Shown here: piece after piece, positions 9,467-16,366 of the stretch | Position numbering within the stretch: position 1 is the stretch's first letter | Layout: every line of letters begins with the position of its first letter | Origin: Nitrosopumilus ureiphilus | GTDB taxonomy: Archaea > Thermoproteota > Nitrososphaeria > Nitrososphaerales > Nitrosopumilaceae | Assembly: GCF_013407185.1 (NCBI RefSeq) | Contig: NZ_CP026995.1 | Location: forward strand, 871,578 to 935,577 | Direction of reading: 5' to 3' | Length of the DNA stretch: 64,000 bases | Translations under genes and position numbers: made by a program | Notes under the pieces: generated by a model | Databases searched by the model: none | Seen by the model: the letters and a program-made list of their open reading frames with translations, nothing else | Told to the model about the DNA's origin: nothing

Positions 9467-9521
9467 ACTGAGATTTAGCTCAAATTCCAAGTTTGTTTTA
9501 AACAAAATATGATTAATGGTT

Positions 9522-10172
9522 CTATTGATTTTCACAATACTCAAAATCATCAAAATATCTAAACCCGTTTAATATCTCCAGTGTTTCAAGATCTACGGTT
9601 GCAGAATCATAATACTCGCATTTGTTGTGCTGTGGCATCTTGACTCCATCAATAAAGAACTGTACACTTGCATGCCAGTCATCCTCTGAAGACATTATCA
9701 AGAAATTATCCAGTTCTGGTTCAGAGGGCCAATCTTCTGCCTCAGGTAACTGTAAAACCTTGTTTACAACCTCTTGTTCTTGTTCTTCTGATACTAGGTT
9801 TGATGGAATTTGTGGAGCCCACACATATGGGGCAATGCATCCATAGGTACCCTTGCATAACTCCAACTTGTAACTCGGGGACGGCAGTTCAAAAATAATC
9901 CCATTCTTGTTATCAGGATGCAAACAAGTCATAAAAACACCCGTATCATTTTCTGATAGATTATTGTTTGGACAAAAATAATCTGCAAACAATTCCAAGT
10001 CTGTTTTGTCATAATCAACAGGAATGAAAAGAGCAGATCCTGGATGCTTTTTTTCGTCTGTCATCTCCCTGTCAAAATTGTAAGATGCTGCTCCAAGTCC
10101 AAAAATAACTGCTCCGGCTACAGACATGATTGCAATTGGAACAATAACTGTAATCAAAAATTTGTTTTTCAT
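9522..10172 (-). CDS. Hypothetical exported protein
   Basis: The 216-residue protein begins MKNKFLITVIVPIAIMSVAG, a signal peptide or anchor. The mature part has six cysteines, some in pairs (YFCPNN...FMTCLHP; LELCKGTYGC). The last 50 residues (DDWHASVQFFIDG...DSATVDLETLEILNG) faintly resemble a PepSY-like strand pattern, which is a weak resemblance only. It is the last gene of a three-gene unit; its ATG overlaps the stop of the preceding gene by 4 bases (ATGA). Confidence 0.7.
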   Translation of the reverse strand: MKNKFLITVIVPIAIMSVAGAVIFGLGAASYNFDREMTDEKKHPGSALFIPVDYDKTDLELFADYFCPNNNLSENDTGVFMTCLHPDNKNGIIFELPSPSYKLELCKGTYGCIAPYVWAPQIPSNLVSEEQEQEVVNKVLQLPEAEDWPSEPELDNFLIMSSEDDWHASVQFFIDGVKMPQHNKCEYYDSATVDLETLEILNGFRYFDDFEYCENQ

Positions 10173-10663
10173 TTTCTTTTTCTCCTAATTACAAAAACAA
10201 TTCCAATGACAATACCTGCAATCACAGTCAAAAGAAATGTAAAATTAATTGTCACACCATCTCCCAATGGAAATTGATTATTTTTCAAGTTGTGTTCCAT
10301 ATCCGAAAAGAATTTTTCTTGTATCACTTGATCTATGAATTTACCCTCATAATTTGGAATTTCACCTTGATAGAAATAGTAAGTGCGGACATTGCTATGG
10401 GCCATTGTAGGCTCACCGGACCACTCACCAAGGGTTCCATCTTCAATAGCAGTAAACATTTCTTGTTTTTTAGTCTCCATCCATTCAGCACCTTTATAGT
10501 CATAGTATTCTGCCCATCCTTCTTTGTAAAAGTCAATAGAAGCAGGTCCAGGATAGTATGGAGCACTTGGCCAATCAGGATTAGCATTTGGCGGTGCAAA
10601 AACATTAGATGTAGGAAATAGTATTGTAAATGCAAATAACACAAGCAAAAGTCTACTTTTCAT
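10169..10663 (-). CDS. Hypothetical secreted protein with C-terminal membrane anchor
   Basis: The signal peptide is MKSRLLLVLFAFTILFPTSNVFA. The mature region is rich in Trp, Tyr and Pro (PDWPSAPYYPGPASIDFYKEG). It ends with one membrane helix (FLLTVIAGIVIGIVFVI) and the basic tail RRKRK. This type I arrangement places the domain outside the cell. The start overlaps the previous stop and the stop overlaps the next start, both as ATGA, so translation is probably coupled. No family is recognised. Confidence 0.75.
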   Translation of the reverse strand: MKSRLLLVLFAFTILFPTSNVFAPPNANPDWPSAPYYPGPASIDFYKEGWAEYYDYKGAEWMETKKQEMFTAIEDGTLGEWSGEPTMAHSNVRTYYFYQGEIPNYEGKFIDQVIQEKFFSDMEHNLKNNQFPLGDGVTINFTFLLTVIAGIVIGIVFVIRRKRK

Positions 10664-11280
10664 TTTCTTTTTCTCGATTTAATAAACAAAATTGTTCCTG
10701 TGACAATCCCGCCAATAATTCCAGCAATTATTAAACTCAGAATAATATTACGCATTATTTGTGTATTTTCAATTTCTATTTTTCTTAATTCTGATTCTTC
10801 TTCATAAATTTTTTCAAGTTTGTTTTTTTCATCATCAGACAAACTTTCATAAATATTGCCAGGAGTAAGTAGACCGTAATCCCCTATTCCTTCTTTTACA
10901 GAATGCAAGCCCTGTACAATACTTGGAAATGAATGATAAACAGGAACACATAATGGGATATTGTATCCTGTTTTTGTTTTTTCAGCAAATACTATGTATG
11001 TTTTTTCTGCTCTAAATTTGAATCCATAAAGTCCCTCAGTTGAATGAATTGTCAAAGGATTTGAAATGTCACCTTTGAATGTATTTTTGATTTCAAATGT
11101 AACTAAAGTGGATTCTGAACCCGGAATGTATTCTTTTAAGATTACTTTTCCTTCAAACACTGCATCGTTATGGGTATATTGATACTGAGTGGTTAGAGGA
11201 TCACAAAGTAATCCAAATGCAGGAGTAAAAAATCCTGAAACAATAATACCAATAAAAATCAGAATAACAAAATATTTCAT
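10660..11280 (-). CDS. Membrane-tethered NTR/TIMP-like protein
   Basis: A signal peptide (MKYFVILIFIG..TPAFG) is followed by LLCDPL, placing a cysteine at the start of the netrin-like domain. Core motifs are HNDAVFEGKVI, VTFEIKNTFKGD, TYIVFAEKT and PLCVPV. A charged helical stretch (about 130-170) leads to a C-terminal membrane helix (ILSLIIAGIIGGIVTGTILF) and the tail KSRKRK. It is a minimal membrane-bound version of the NTR-like proteins in this region. It heads the unit with the genes at 10169 and 9522 and uses the shared promoter block. Confidence 0.78.
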   Translation of the reverse strand: MKYFVILIFIGIIVSGFFTPAFGLLCDPLTTQYQYTHNDAVFEGKVILKEYIPGSESTLVTFEIKNTFKGDISNPLTIHSTEGLYGFKFRAEKTYIVFAEKTKTGYNIPLCVPVYHSFPSIVQGLHSVKEGIGDYGLLTPGNIYESLSDDEKNKLEKIYEEESELRKIEIENTQIMRNIILSLIIAGIIGGIVTGTILFIKSRKRK

Positions 11281-11328
11281 AATATGACTAGATGAATAAT
11301 GGGATGTTCATAAAGTGTTCTAATCTTT
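11281..11328 (-). promoter_or_regulatory. Shared promoter/leader block (copy 3)
   Basis: On the minus strand it contains TTAGAACACTTTATGAACAT and ends TAGTCATATT at the ATG at 11280. Within the first 22 bases it differs from the copy before 1016 at one position. The TATA-like TTTATGAA lies about 28 bases from the start codon. Confidence 0.6.
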
Positions 11329-11443
11329 AGTAGCAAATCCATACAGGTTTGAACAAAACATCTGCTCAAGACCAAAAATTTCAATAAATCTATGTTTAGG
11401 TTTTGGATGTATTTTTTCTTTTTCCATTTTTTGTAATGCGATT

Positions 11444-11632
11444 TTATTTGTTTTTAATCAAATTATTAATAAACTGAATTATCAAACCAATAACTCCCCA
11501 AAACAAAATAGACATTGGAACATATACATGAGGAATTTGAAAAATCCACGGAATGGTATAATGTACCTGAGACGAACTTGGATCCCCTAGATAATTGATA
11601 GAACTATTGTACACTTCATCTCCCAACAACAT
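11444..11632 (-). CDS. Possible small membrane protein
   Basis: This 62-codon frame starts at an ATG preceded by AGGA. It has one hydrophobic helix near the C-terminus (VPMSILFWGVIGLIIQFI) and a short basic end. It might be a remnant of a larger gene. The only support is the helix, a plausible ribosome-binding site and the weak likeness to the protein at 7635-7946. Confidence 0.35.
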   Translation of the reverse strand: MLLGDEVYNSSINYLGDPSSSQVHYTIPWIFQIPHVYVPMSILFWGVIGLIIQFINNLIKNK

Positions 11633-11699
11633 TCCTGGAAGGTTAAGTGTCAGATGAGGACACCCTCAGAAGGCCATAACAAAGATAAAACAAAACCTA

Positions 11700-11888
11700 A
11701 TGCTATGCCGTAAATTAGAAAACCAAAAAAAAAATTCTACCTGTAATTTTATGTATATTTTTCAAGTTATTCTATTCTGTACTCAAATACTATCGTCATG
11801 TAAAGCATATGATTCATGTTCTAATGACTCTAGTATCAAACCTGCATGGATTCCTTGTGTAGAAGAACTTATGAATATCCCACATTGA
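11700..11888 (+). CDS. Possible short secreted peptide
   Basis: The frame ends 6 bases before the next gene and could be its leader cistron. From an internal ATG it reads MYIFQVILFCTQILSSCKA, like a signal peptide, then about 27 residues with two cysteines. An opposite-strand frame overlaps it. Evidence is weak. Confidence 0.3.
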   Translation: MLCRKLENQKKNSTCNFMYIFQVILFCTQILSSCKAYDSCSNDSSIKPAWIPCVEELMNIPH

Positions 11889-11894
11889 GCCAAA

Positions 11895-12944
11895 ATGAAG
11901 ATGAACTGTTTTGTGATTTTTTTGATAGTGGCAATCTCTTCCAGTGTTGTATTGTCATATGACATTGCCTATGGGTTATACATGCCACAGTATCCTGATG
12001 AACTTTTAGAAAGTAGTGATATCATCATTGTTGGAACTGTAATTGAAACTAAAGTTAGAAACGAGACAATGCATTACACTTTTAGTAATTCAACTCATCT
12101 TGATGTAAAACAAGAATACACAATGGAGCGTACAGTTCACAAAGTTTTGGTGGAAGAATATCTGAAAAATACCTTAAACTGGAATGACACATTAGTTGAT
12201 GCATATGAGCCTGTAATTGGTACTCCTGGAGGATCATCAACCATGGGCAAAACATTTGAAAATGATGATCGTGTTTTATTATATTTTTACAAAGACACCA
12301 ATGAGTATCTGCCTGAATCATTTAAAGTTCCACAAGAATGTTCAGCAAAAGATGCACTGACAGAAAAAAGACTTTGGTTTGTGGATTATAATTATGAAAT
12401 AATGCAAAACGATCTAAAATTCAATGGCACTGATCCCTATCCAGTTAGATATGTTGCAATAAATGATCCCATACATTTTGTCTATCGATATGATGCTGAT
12501 TCAATGACTGGAAAAAGTATTGATGCCACTCTTAAAATAAGATGGTCGTCATCAGACCAGTTGGAGAGTGAGACAATTCTCCAACAAGATATCACGCTTG
12601 ACTCTAAGATGTGCGAGTTTATAGCACATGAGGAGTGGGAATTTAATCCAACAAAAGAAGGGGATTACAGAATCACAATCAGCATCAAAGATGATCTCAA
12701 CTCTCAGCCAATTTTTAGCACTTCTCTTGATGCCAAATTGGATGTAGATGCAGCATATTCTATACCTCCGCTAAAACAATATCATGTAGGAATTAAGGGA
12801 CATGAAGCATGGTGCAAAGAAGGATTATTCCTCATACTCAAAAATGATGATACTTCAAATATTGTATATGATAATCATCCGGCTTGTGTCACAAAAAATA
12901 CCCTTGAAAAGTTAATTGAAAGAAATTGGGGATTTGTTAGGTGA
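11895..12944 (+). CDS. Secreted NTR-like protein with C-terminal PLKQ module
   Basis: A signal peptide (MKMNCFVIFLIVAISSSVVL) precedes a netrin-like domain at about residues 28-145 (SSDIIIVGTVIE ... VHKVLVEEYL ... DRVLLYFYKD ... PQECSA). An Ig-like beta domain follows at about 185-280 (IDATLKIRWSS ... EGDYRITISIKDD). The protein ends in a variant of the PLKQ module in which extra residues separate the GLFLILK strand from HPACV and which finishes KLIERNWGFVR. There is no membrane anchor. The domain order (NTR, Ig, module) differs from the protein at 6280-7494 (NTR, module, Ig), which indicates shuffling. Confidence 0.78.
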   Translation: MKMNCFVIFLIVAISSSVVLSYDIAYGLYMPQYPDELLESSDIIIVGTVIETKVRNETMHYTFSNSTHLDVKQEYTMERTVHKVLVEEYLKNTLNWNDTLVDAYEPVIGTPGGSSTMGKTFENDDRVLLYFYKDTNEYLPESFKVPQECSAKDALTEKRLWFVDYNYEIMQNDLKFNGTDPYPVRYVAINDPIHFVYRYDADSMTGKSIDATLKIRWSSSDQLESETILQQDITLDSKMCEFIAHEEWEFNPTKEGDYRITISIKDDLNSQPIFSTSLDAKLDVDAAYSIPPLKQYHVGIKGHEAWCKEGLFLILKNDDTSNIVYDNHPACVTKNTLEKLIERNWGFVR

Positions 12945-13081
12945 TAAAACAAGACATATGTTTCTTAATTTATTGCAACTGGGACTTTCTAGAGACAACT
13001 TGTAGGGCCTAGTCAGGTATATGTAACACCAAAAATCCCAGGAGCCTGAAATTATAATTACCTGAATTGACATATTTCATC

Positions 13082-13321
13082 ATGGAAAGATTCGAACAAT
13101 GCAGATATGCCGTATATTTTGATGTTCCAAATCCACATGTTATCATACATAAAATCGGTTCACACAAGTTAGAAATTCATGGGGGTGACCATATTGTGGA
13201 AGTTGTAAGTGGTTGGGGGTATTTTGTGGAAGAACATGAAGCCAAATCATTTGCAGAGGGCATTAGTAAATCCAGAAATATCCCAACACCCAGATATTGT
13301 AAAAAATGTTTTAAGCACTGA
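13082..13321 (+). CDS. Small hypothetical protein with C-terminal CxxC
   Basis: The ATG at 13082 is preferred over an upstream TTG at 13067. The 79-residue product has no membrane segment. It contains several His residues and a C-terminal YCKKCFKH, which could bind zinc with the early Cys. No family is recognised. Confidence 0.5.
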   Translation: MERFEQCRYAVYFDVPNPHVIIHKIGSHKLEIHGGDHIVEVVSGWGYFVEEHEAKSFAEGISKSRNIPTPRYCKKCFKH

Positions 13322-13426
13322 TTTCTACTGGTCCAGTCGATGTGCATGGACTTGTTTTGAGACAAGTTAGTATCTGGGTCTTTATGGGTTCAAACTAAAA
13401 TTTGGTAATAATTTATTATTGTTGTT

Positions 13427-14113
13427 CTACTTTCGTGATTTTTTAGAATCTGTTCTCTTTTTTGGGTTTCTTGATTTTGGCTTTGAAGTTGCTGTTCTCT
13501 TTTTTGGTTTGATTTCAGTTTTTTTTGGTGCAAGAACTGTTGGAGTGCTAGAAAATACAGGATCTGCTGCTGGTACTGCTGCTGGTACTGCTGCTGGTAC
13601 TGCTGCTGGTACTGCTGCTGGTACTGCTGCTGGTACTGCTGCTGGTACTGCTGCTGGTACTGTTGGTTTTTCTTTGTGTGCTCCAAAGAAGCTTGCATAT
13701 TGTAATGATAATATATTTTCAACTTTCTCTACTAGATCTACTTTTCTCTGATCACTTGTAATGTTTTTGTAGTCTCCTGCATTATTTGTGTAAAAATAAT
13801 ATTCTCGCCTAAGTGCTTCTTCCGTAGTTCCAAACAAAATCCAATTCTCTTGATATTTTTTGAGTTGTTGTATTCCTGTCAATATTATGATTAATGCTCC
13901 TAGAATTGCTGTAATGATGGGAATTATTACTGAATTCATTCCAAATATGCTAATTACTGAAATTACTGCACTAGTGAGGATTACAGTTATTTGAATTCCC
14001 TGAAATTTTTCTCTATTCTCAACTCTTTTTCGATGAAATCTGAGTACTCTATTCCATAATCTCTCTGATTCATAATTTTGAACAGGTCTGTCCGTGTCTT
14101 GAGAAATTGAAAT
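13427..14113 (-). CDS. DUF4231/SLATT-like 2TM protein with VPAA repeat tail
   Basis: The first ATG (13939) would give 170 residues and cut off the first membrane helix. The frame stays open upstream to about 14119 and reads LWNRVLRFHRKRVENREKFQ followed by a hydrophobic helix, which is the expected start of a DUF4231/SLATT domain. The domain continues with a second helix (IIPIITAILGALIIILTG) and W...EEALRREYYFY. No ATG, GTG or TTG exists in the extra part. An ATT at 14113 follows GGAAGGAG by 9 bases and could be the start. The C-terminal third is eight VPAA repeats and a Lys-rich tail. SLATT proteins are often linked to nucleotide-sensing defence systems; no such partner is seen here. Confidence 0.65.
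   Translation of the reverse strand: MSISQDTDRPVQNYESERLWNRVLRFHRKRVENREKFQGIQITVILTSAVISVISIFGMNSVIIPIITAILGALIIILTGIQQLKKYQENWILFGTTEEALRREYYFYTNNAGDYKNITSDQRKVDLVEKVENILSLQYASFFGAHKEKPTVPAAVPAAVPAAVPAAVPAAVPAAVPAAVPAADPVFSSTPTVLAPKKTEIKPKKRTATSKPKSRNPKKRTDSKKSRK
13566..13661. repeat. Perfect 12-bp tandem repeat, 8 copies
   Basis: The unit GCTGCTGGTACT occurs eight times without change. On the minus strand it encodes VPAA repeats in the DUF4231-like protein. Perfect identity suggests recent expansion by slippage. Confidence 0.95.
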
Positions 14114-14921
14114 GTTAGTTCACTCCTTCCATCATTTGTTCCTCTCATCATCAATTTATCATATCATAAGATTCCAACATTATACTATTGTGGTGATTTT
14201 TTTTCACTATGTTGTGCCTAAAACGATTGATTTTGGGTTCTGTGGTGAAAGCATTGCAGTCTTTGCACCTGATGAGGATCAAAACGATGAAATTCATACA
14301 AATACAATACAAGTATTTGATGCAAAGACAGGCTCATTCCAATATGTCATAGACAATCCAGATCCAAATATGGGTCATTTTGGAAAACATCTTGCAGAAG
14401 TAAACGATAATCTTGTGGTAGGTGTTCCCACATACAATTATGATGATAACCATTCTGGTTTCATCTACATCTTTGATGGGCAAACAGGCTCTTTACTACT
14501 CACAATTGACTATCCCGAAGAAAAAACCTCTGATGCAGAATTTGGTGGATATTTGTCTGCAGTAGGTGATAATATTGCACTGCGCTCAACATCTGATCAA
14601 ACAGATCATGATAATTTCCTTCCACTATCTGATGTGGTCTACATCTTTGATGGGCAAACAGGCTCTTTACTACTCACACTTGATGAGCCAGAATTGAAAG
14701 ATCAAAATTCAGGTTTATACATAAGTTCTGTGAATAATGATGAAAATATTGTCATTTCTGGAATGAATTTAGTAGAATCATATTCAGAACATAGACCAGT
14801 GTATGTCTTTGAGGGAATGCCAAACACTACAACTGATTATTCATTATTCATTTTGATTGCAAGTGTTGCATCTGGTGGAATTACATTAGGCGTAATTGTG
14901 TTTAGGAGAAAGAAACAATGA
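14112..14921 (+). CDS. FG-GAP/beta-propeller-like membrane-anchored protein, probably 5' truncated
   Basis: Residues about 45-235 contain repeats of the type VYIFDGQTGSLLLT.D.P and FGK.LAEV.DNLVVGVP, as in FG-GAP/integrin-like propellers. The C-terminus is one membrane helix (SLFILIASVASGGITLGVIV) ending FRRKKQ. A full propeller would have about seven blades; only three or four are present. The first 45 residues look neither like a signal peptide nor like a blade. The ATG coincides with the putative start region of the divergent SLATT gene, so this may be the 3' part of a larger gene cut by recombination. The next gene overlaps by 4 bases. Confidence 0.6.
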   Translation: MLVHSFHHLFLSSSIYHIIRFQHYTIVVIFFHYVVPKTIDFGFCGESIAVFAPDEDQNDEIHTNTIQVFDAKTGSFQYVIDNPDPNMGHFGKHLAEVNDNLVVGVPTYNYDDNHSGFIYIFDGQTGSLLLTIDYPEEKTSDAEFGGYLSAVGDNIALRSTSDQTDHDNFLPLSDVVYIFDGQTGSLLLTLDEPELKDQNSGLYISSVNNDENIVISGMNLVESYSEHRPVYVFEGMPNTTTDYSLFILIASVASGGITLGVIVFRRKKQ

Positions 14922-15268
14922 ACATGCAAAGATTTTTTGGAATTTCAATTATGTTGTTTACGCTTGTAGTTATTTTGAACTTTGATGATGTGCATGCACA
15001 GCCTTTGCAAGAAGTGAATGCTGATGTGATTGAATTTGATGGTACGTTTGCAACAGTTAAGATTTCGTGGAATGATAACGGTGCATCATACTATAAAGTT
15101 GGATGTGTAAGCTGCATGCCAAACTTGTCAGATACCACTACTGAGAACTTGATGGTTCTAGCCAACGTAGCTTCCTTTGCAGACGGTAATGCGTTGCTGT
15201 ATGTAATTGCATATGATGATGCAGATGAAATCATTTCAGCAAAACAAGTGATGGTGAAATTAAAATGA
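14918..15268 (+). CDS. Small secreted beta-domain protein
   Basis: The 116-residue protein has a signal peptide (MNMQRFFGISIMLFTLVVIL...VHA) and a mature domain of about 90 residues with an Ig/FN3-like strand pattern (FATVKISWNDNGASYYKVGC ... LLYVIAYDDADEI). One CVSC motif is present. Its start overlaps the previous stop (ATGA), and its stop overlaps the start of the disrupted gene at 15265, so all three were one operon. Confidence 0.7.
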   Translation: MNMQRFFGISIMLFTLVVILNFDDVHAQPLQEVNADVIEFDGTFATVKISWNDNGASYYKVGCVSCMPNLSDTTTENLMVLANVASFADGNALLYVIAYDDADEIISAKQVMVKLK

Positions 15269-15748
15269 AGAATGTAATGATGTTATTTGGATTATTTACA
15301 GTTGCTGGTTTGGTTTTTTTTAATCCTGCCTTTGCTCAAGAAAATACACACCTACAATTACCTAGTCTACCAAATTCCAAATCCTGGCTTTGACAAGTCT
15401 GCATACGTATGGGGGGAATCAGGAAAACTGTTCATGATGTCTCCGCTTGACAACAAAGATCCTCAAAAAATCGAAGTCATAACTGCAAATAATTATACAT
15501 TCCAATCCGAAATACAAATTTATCCTGATTCTGCTATTCAGAAAAATTTCATACTAACTGAGACTGGACCTGATACTGGATTATTTGAATAGATTTTTGT
15601 TATATCTGAACCTCAAACCAAAACTGCCTATGGTATCAACAGCAATTATGTTGTTGTAAACAAATCTACTGAACACATTACATTTCAATTTGATGCAGAC
15701 GCTAATTCTGGATATGCTACCACTGCAAAAATTCACTACATCATATAA
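15265..15748 (+). pseudogene. Frameshifted and stop-interrupted S-layer-like repeat protein
   Basis: The ATG at 15265 opens a signal peptide (MKNVMMLFGLFTVAGLVFF...FAQEN), but that frame stops at 15394. The sensible mature sequence (YQIPNPGFDKSAYVWGESG ... LTETGPDTGLFE) is in the +1 frame, joined near 15340-15350. It then meets TAG at 15590-15592, and the same frame continues with coherent sequence (IFVISEPQTKTAYGINSN) to a TAA at 15746-15748. Two lesions therefore break one gene of the surface-layer-like repeat family. Confidence 0.75.
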
Positions 15749-15769
15749 TGCTCTAAGATTTTGAAATGC

Positions 15770-15985
15770 TTACAACAACTTTAAAAATTCCTGCTTTGTC
15801 AAACCACAGTCTTTGATGATGGCAAGAAGTAAGCCTTTTCCAATCTCATCTTTTCTTGGGAGAGTAGTCCAAAGACCGAATCCATTTTTAACTATGATAT
15901 GACTGCCCTTTTGTCAGGTAGGATAAAACCCTCGATGCTTTAGTGCTCCTAGTATCTCCATCCATCCCAATATTGGAAGGCTCAA
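15770..15985 (-). pseudogene. hicA: HicA-like toxin with in-frame stop codon
   Basis: A frame beginning at TTG 15985 overlaps the hicB stop and reads LGWMEILGALKHRGFYPT, a TGA at 15914-15916, then QKGSHIIVKN ... LPRKDEIGKGLLLAIIKDCG to a TAA at 15770. This is the HicA double-stranded-RNA-binding-like fold, including the G-S-H catalytic His and the final GKG...II helix. The TGA stands where HicA proteins often have Arg, so a CGA-to-TGA change would explain it. Without suppression no toxin can be made. Confidence 0.75.
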
Positions 15986-16302
15986 ATCGTCACAGTGATT
16001 GCTTTTGATGTCTTACTTTTTGCTTGTAAATATGACTTGCACATTTTGATGGCTTTTTTTGTGTCCTCAATTGCCTCTGCCTTGGTATTGCCCTGTCCTC
16101 TGGCTTGAGGTATCTCTATACAATAACCAGCATAAAATTTACCGTCTTTTTTTACCACAATATTGAACTCTTTTTTTGTGCCATATTTGAGGTTGTTATT
16201 TTTACTATATAAAATTAGGTCAATATATTCCACAATACATTTGATTTTGTAGTGTAAGAAAAGCATGGATGACGATGCATACATTATAGCATTTGCAGAC
16301 AA
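15982..16302 (-). CDS. hicB: HicB-like antitoxin
   Basis: The core EFNIVVKKDGKFYAGYCIEIPQ followed by GQGNTKAEAIEDTKKAIKMC is the HicB partial RNase H-like fold (about 50 residues). The first 40 codons look unlike HicB; the true start may be an internal codon, but no good ATG lies close to the fold, so the start is uncertain. In its family it neutralises HicA and can repress its own operon. It precedes hicA, the less common order, and the two overlap by 4 bases. Its toxin gene is broken here. Confidence 0.8.
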   Translation of the reverse strand: MSANAIMYASSSMLFLHYKIKCIVEYIDLILYSKNNNLKYGTKKEFNIVVKKDGKFYAGYCIEIPQARGQGNTKAEAIEDTKKAIKMCKSYLQAKSKTSKAITVTI

Positions 16303-16332
16303 AGAAGGAGGGGGGCTTGCACGCCAACAAAA

Positions 16333-16363
16333 CCTAGAGGGGAGACATTGTTGTCGCTCTAGG
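16333..16363. repeat. Inverted repeat between hicB and argS
   Basis: CCTAGAG at 16333-16339 pairs with CTCTAGG at 16357-16363 around a 17-base spacer. It lies upstream of hicB and directly after the argS stop, so it could be an operator for HicB or a 3' hairpin of the argS transcript. Confidence 0.4.
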
Positions 16364-16366
16364 ACA

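Noticed and set aside
11783-11965. Minus-strand frame of 60 codons
   Set aside because: It overlaps the start of the NTR-like gene at 11895 and has no supporting pattern.
13390-13751. Two other frames through the VPAA repeat (poly-QQQY and AGT)
   Set aside because: They are artefacts of reading the 12-bp repeat in other frames.
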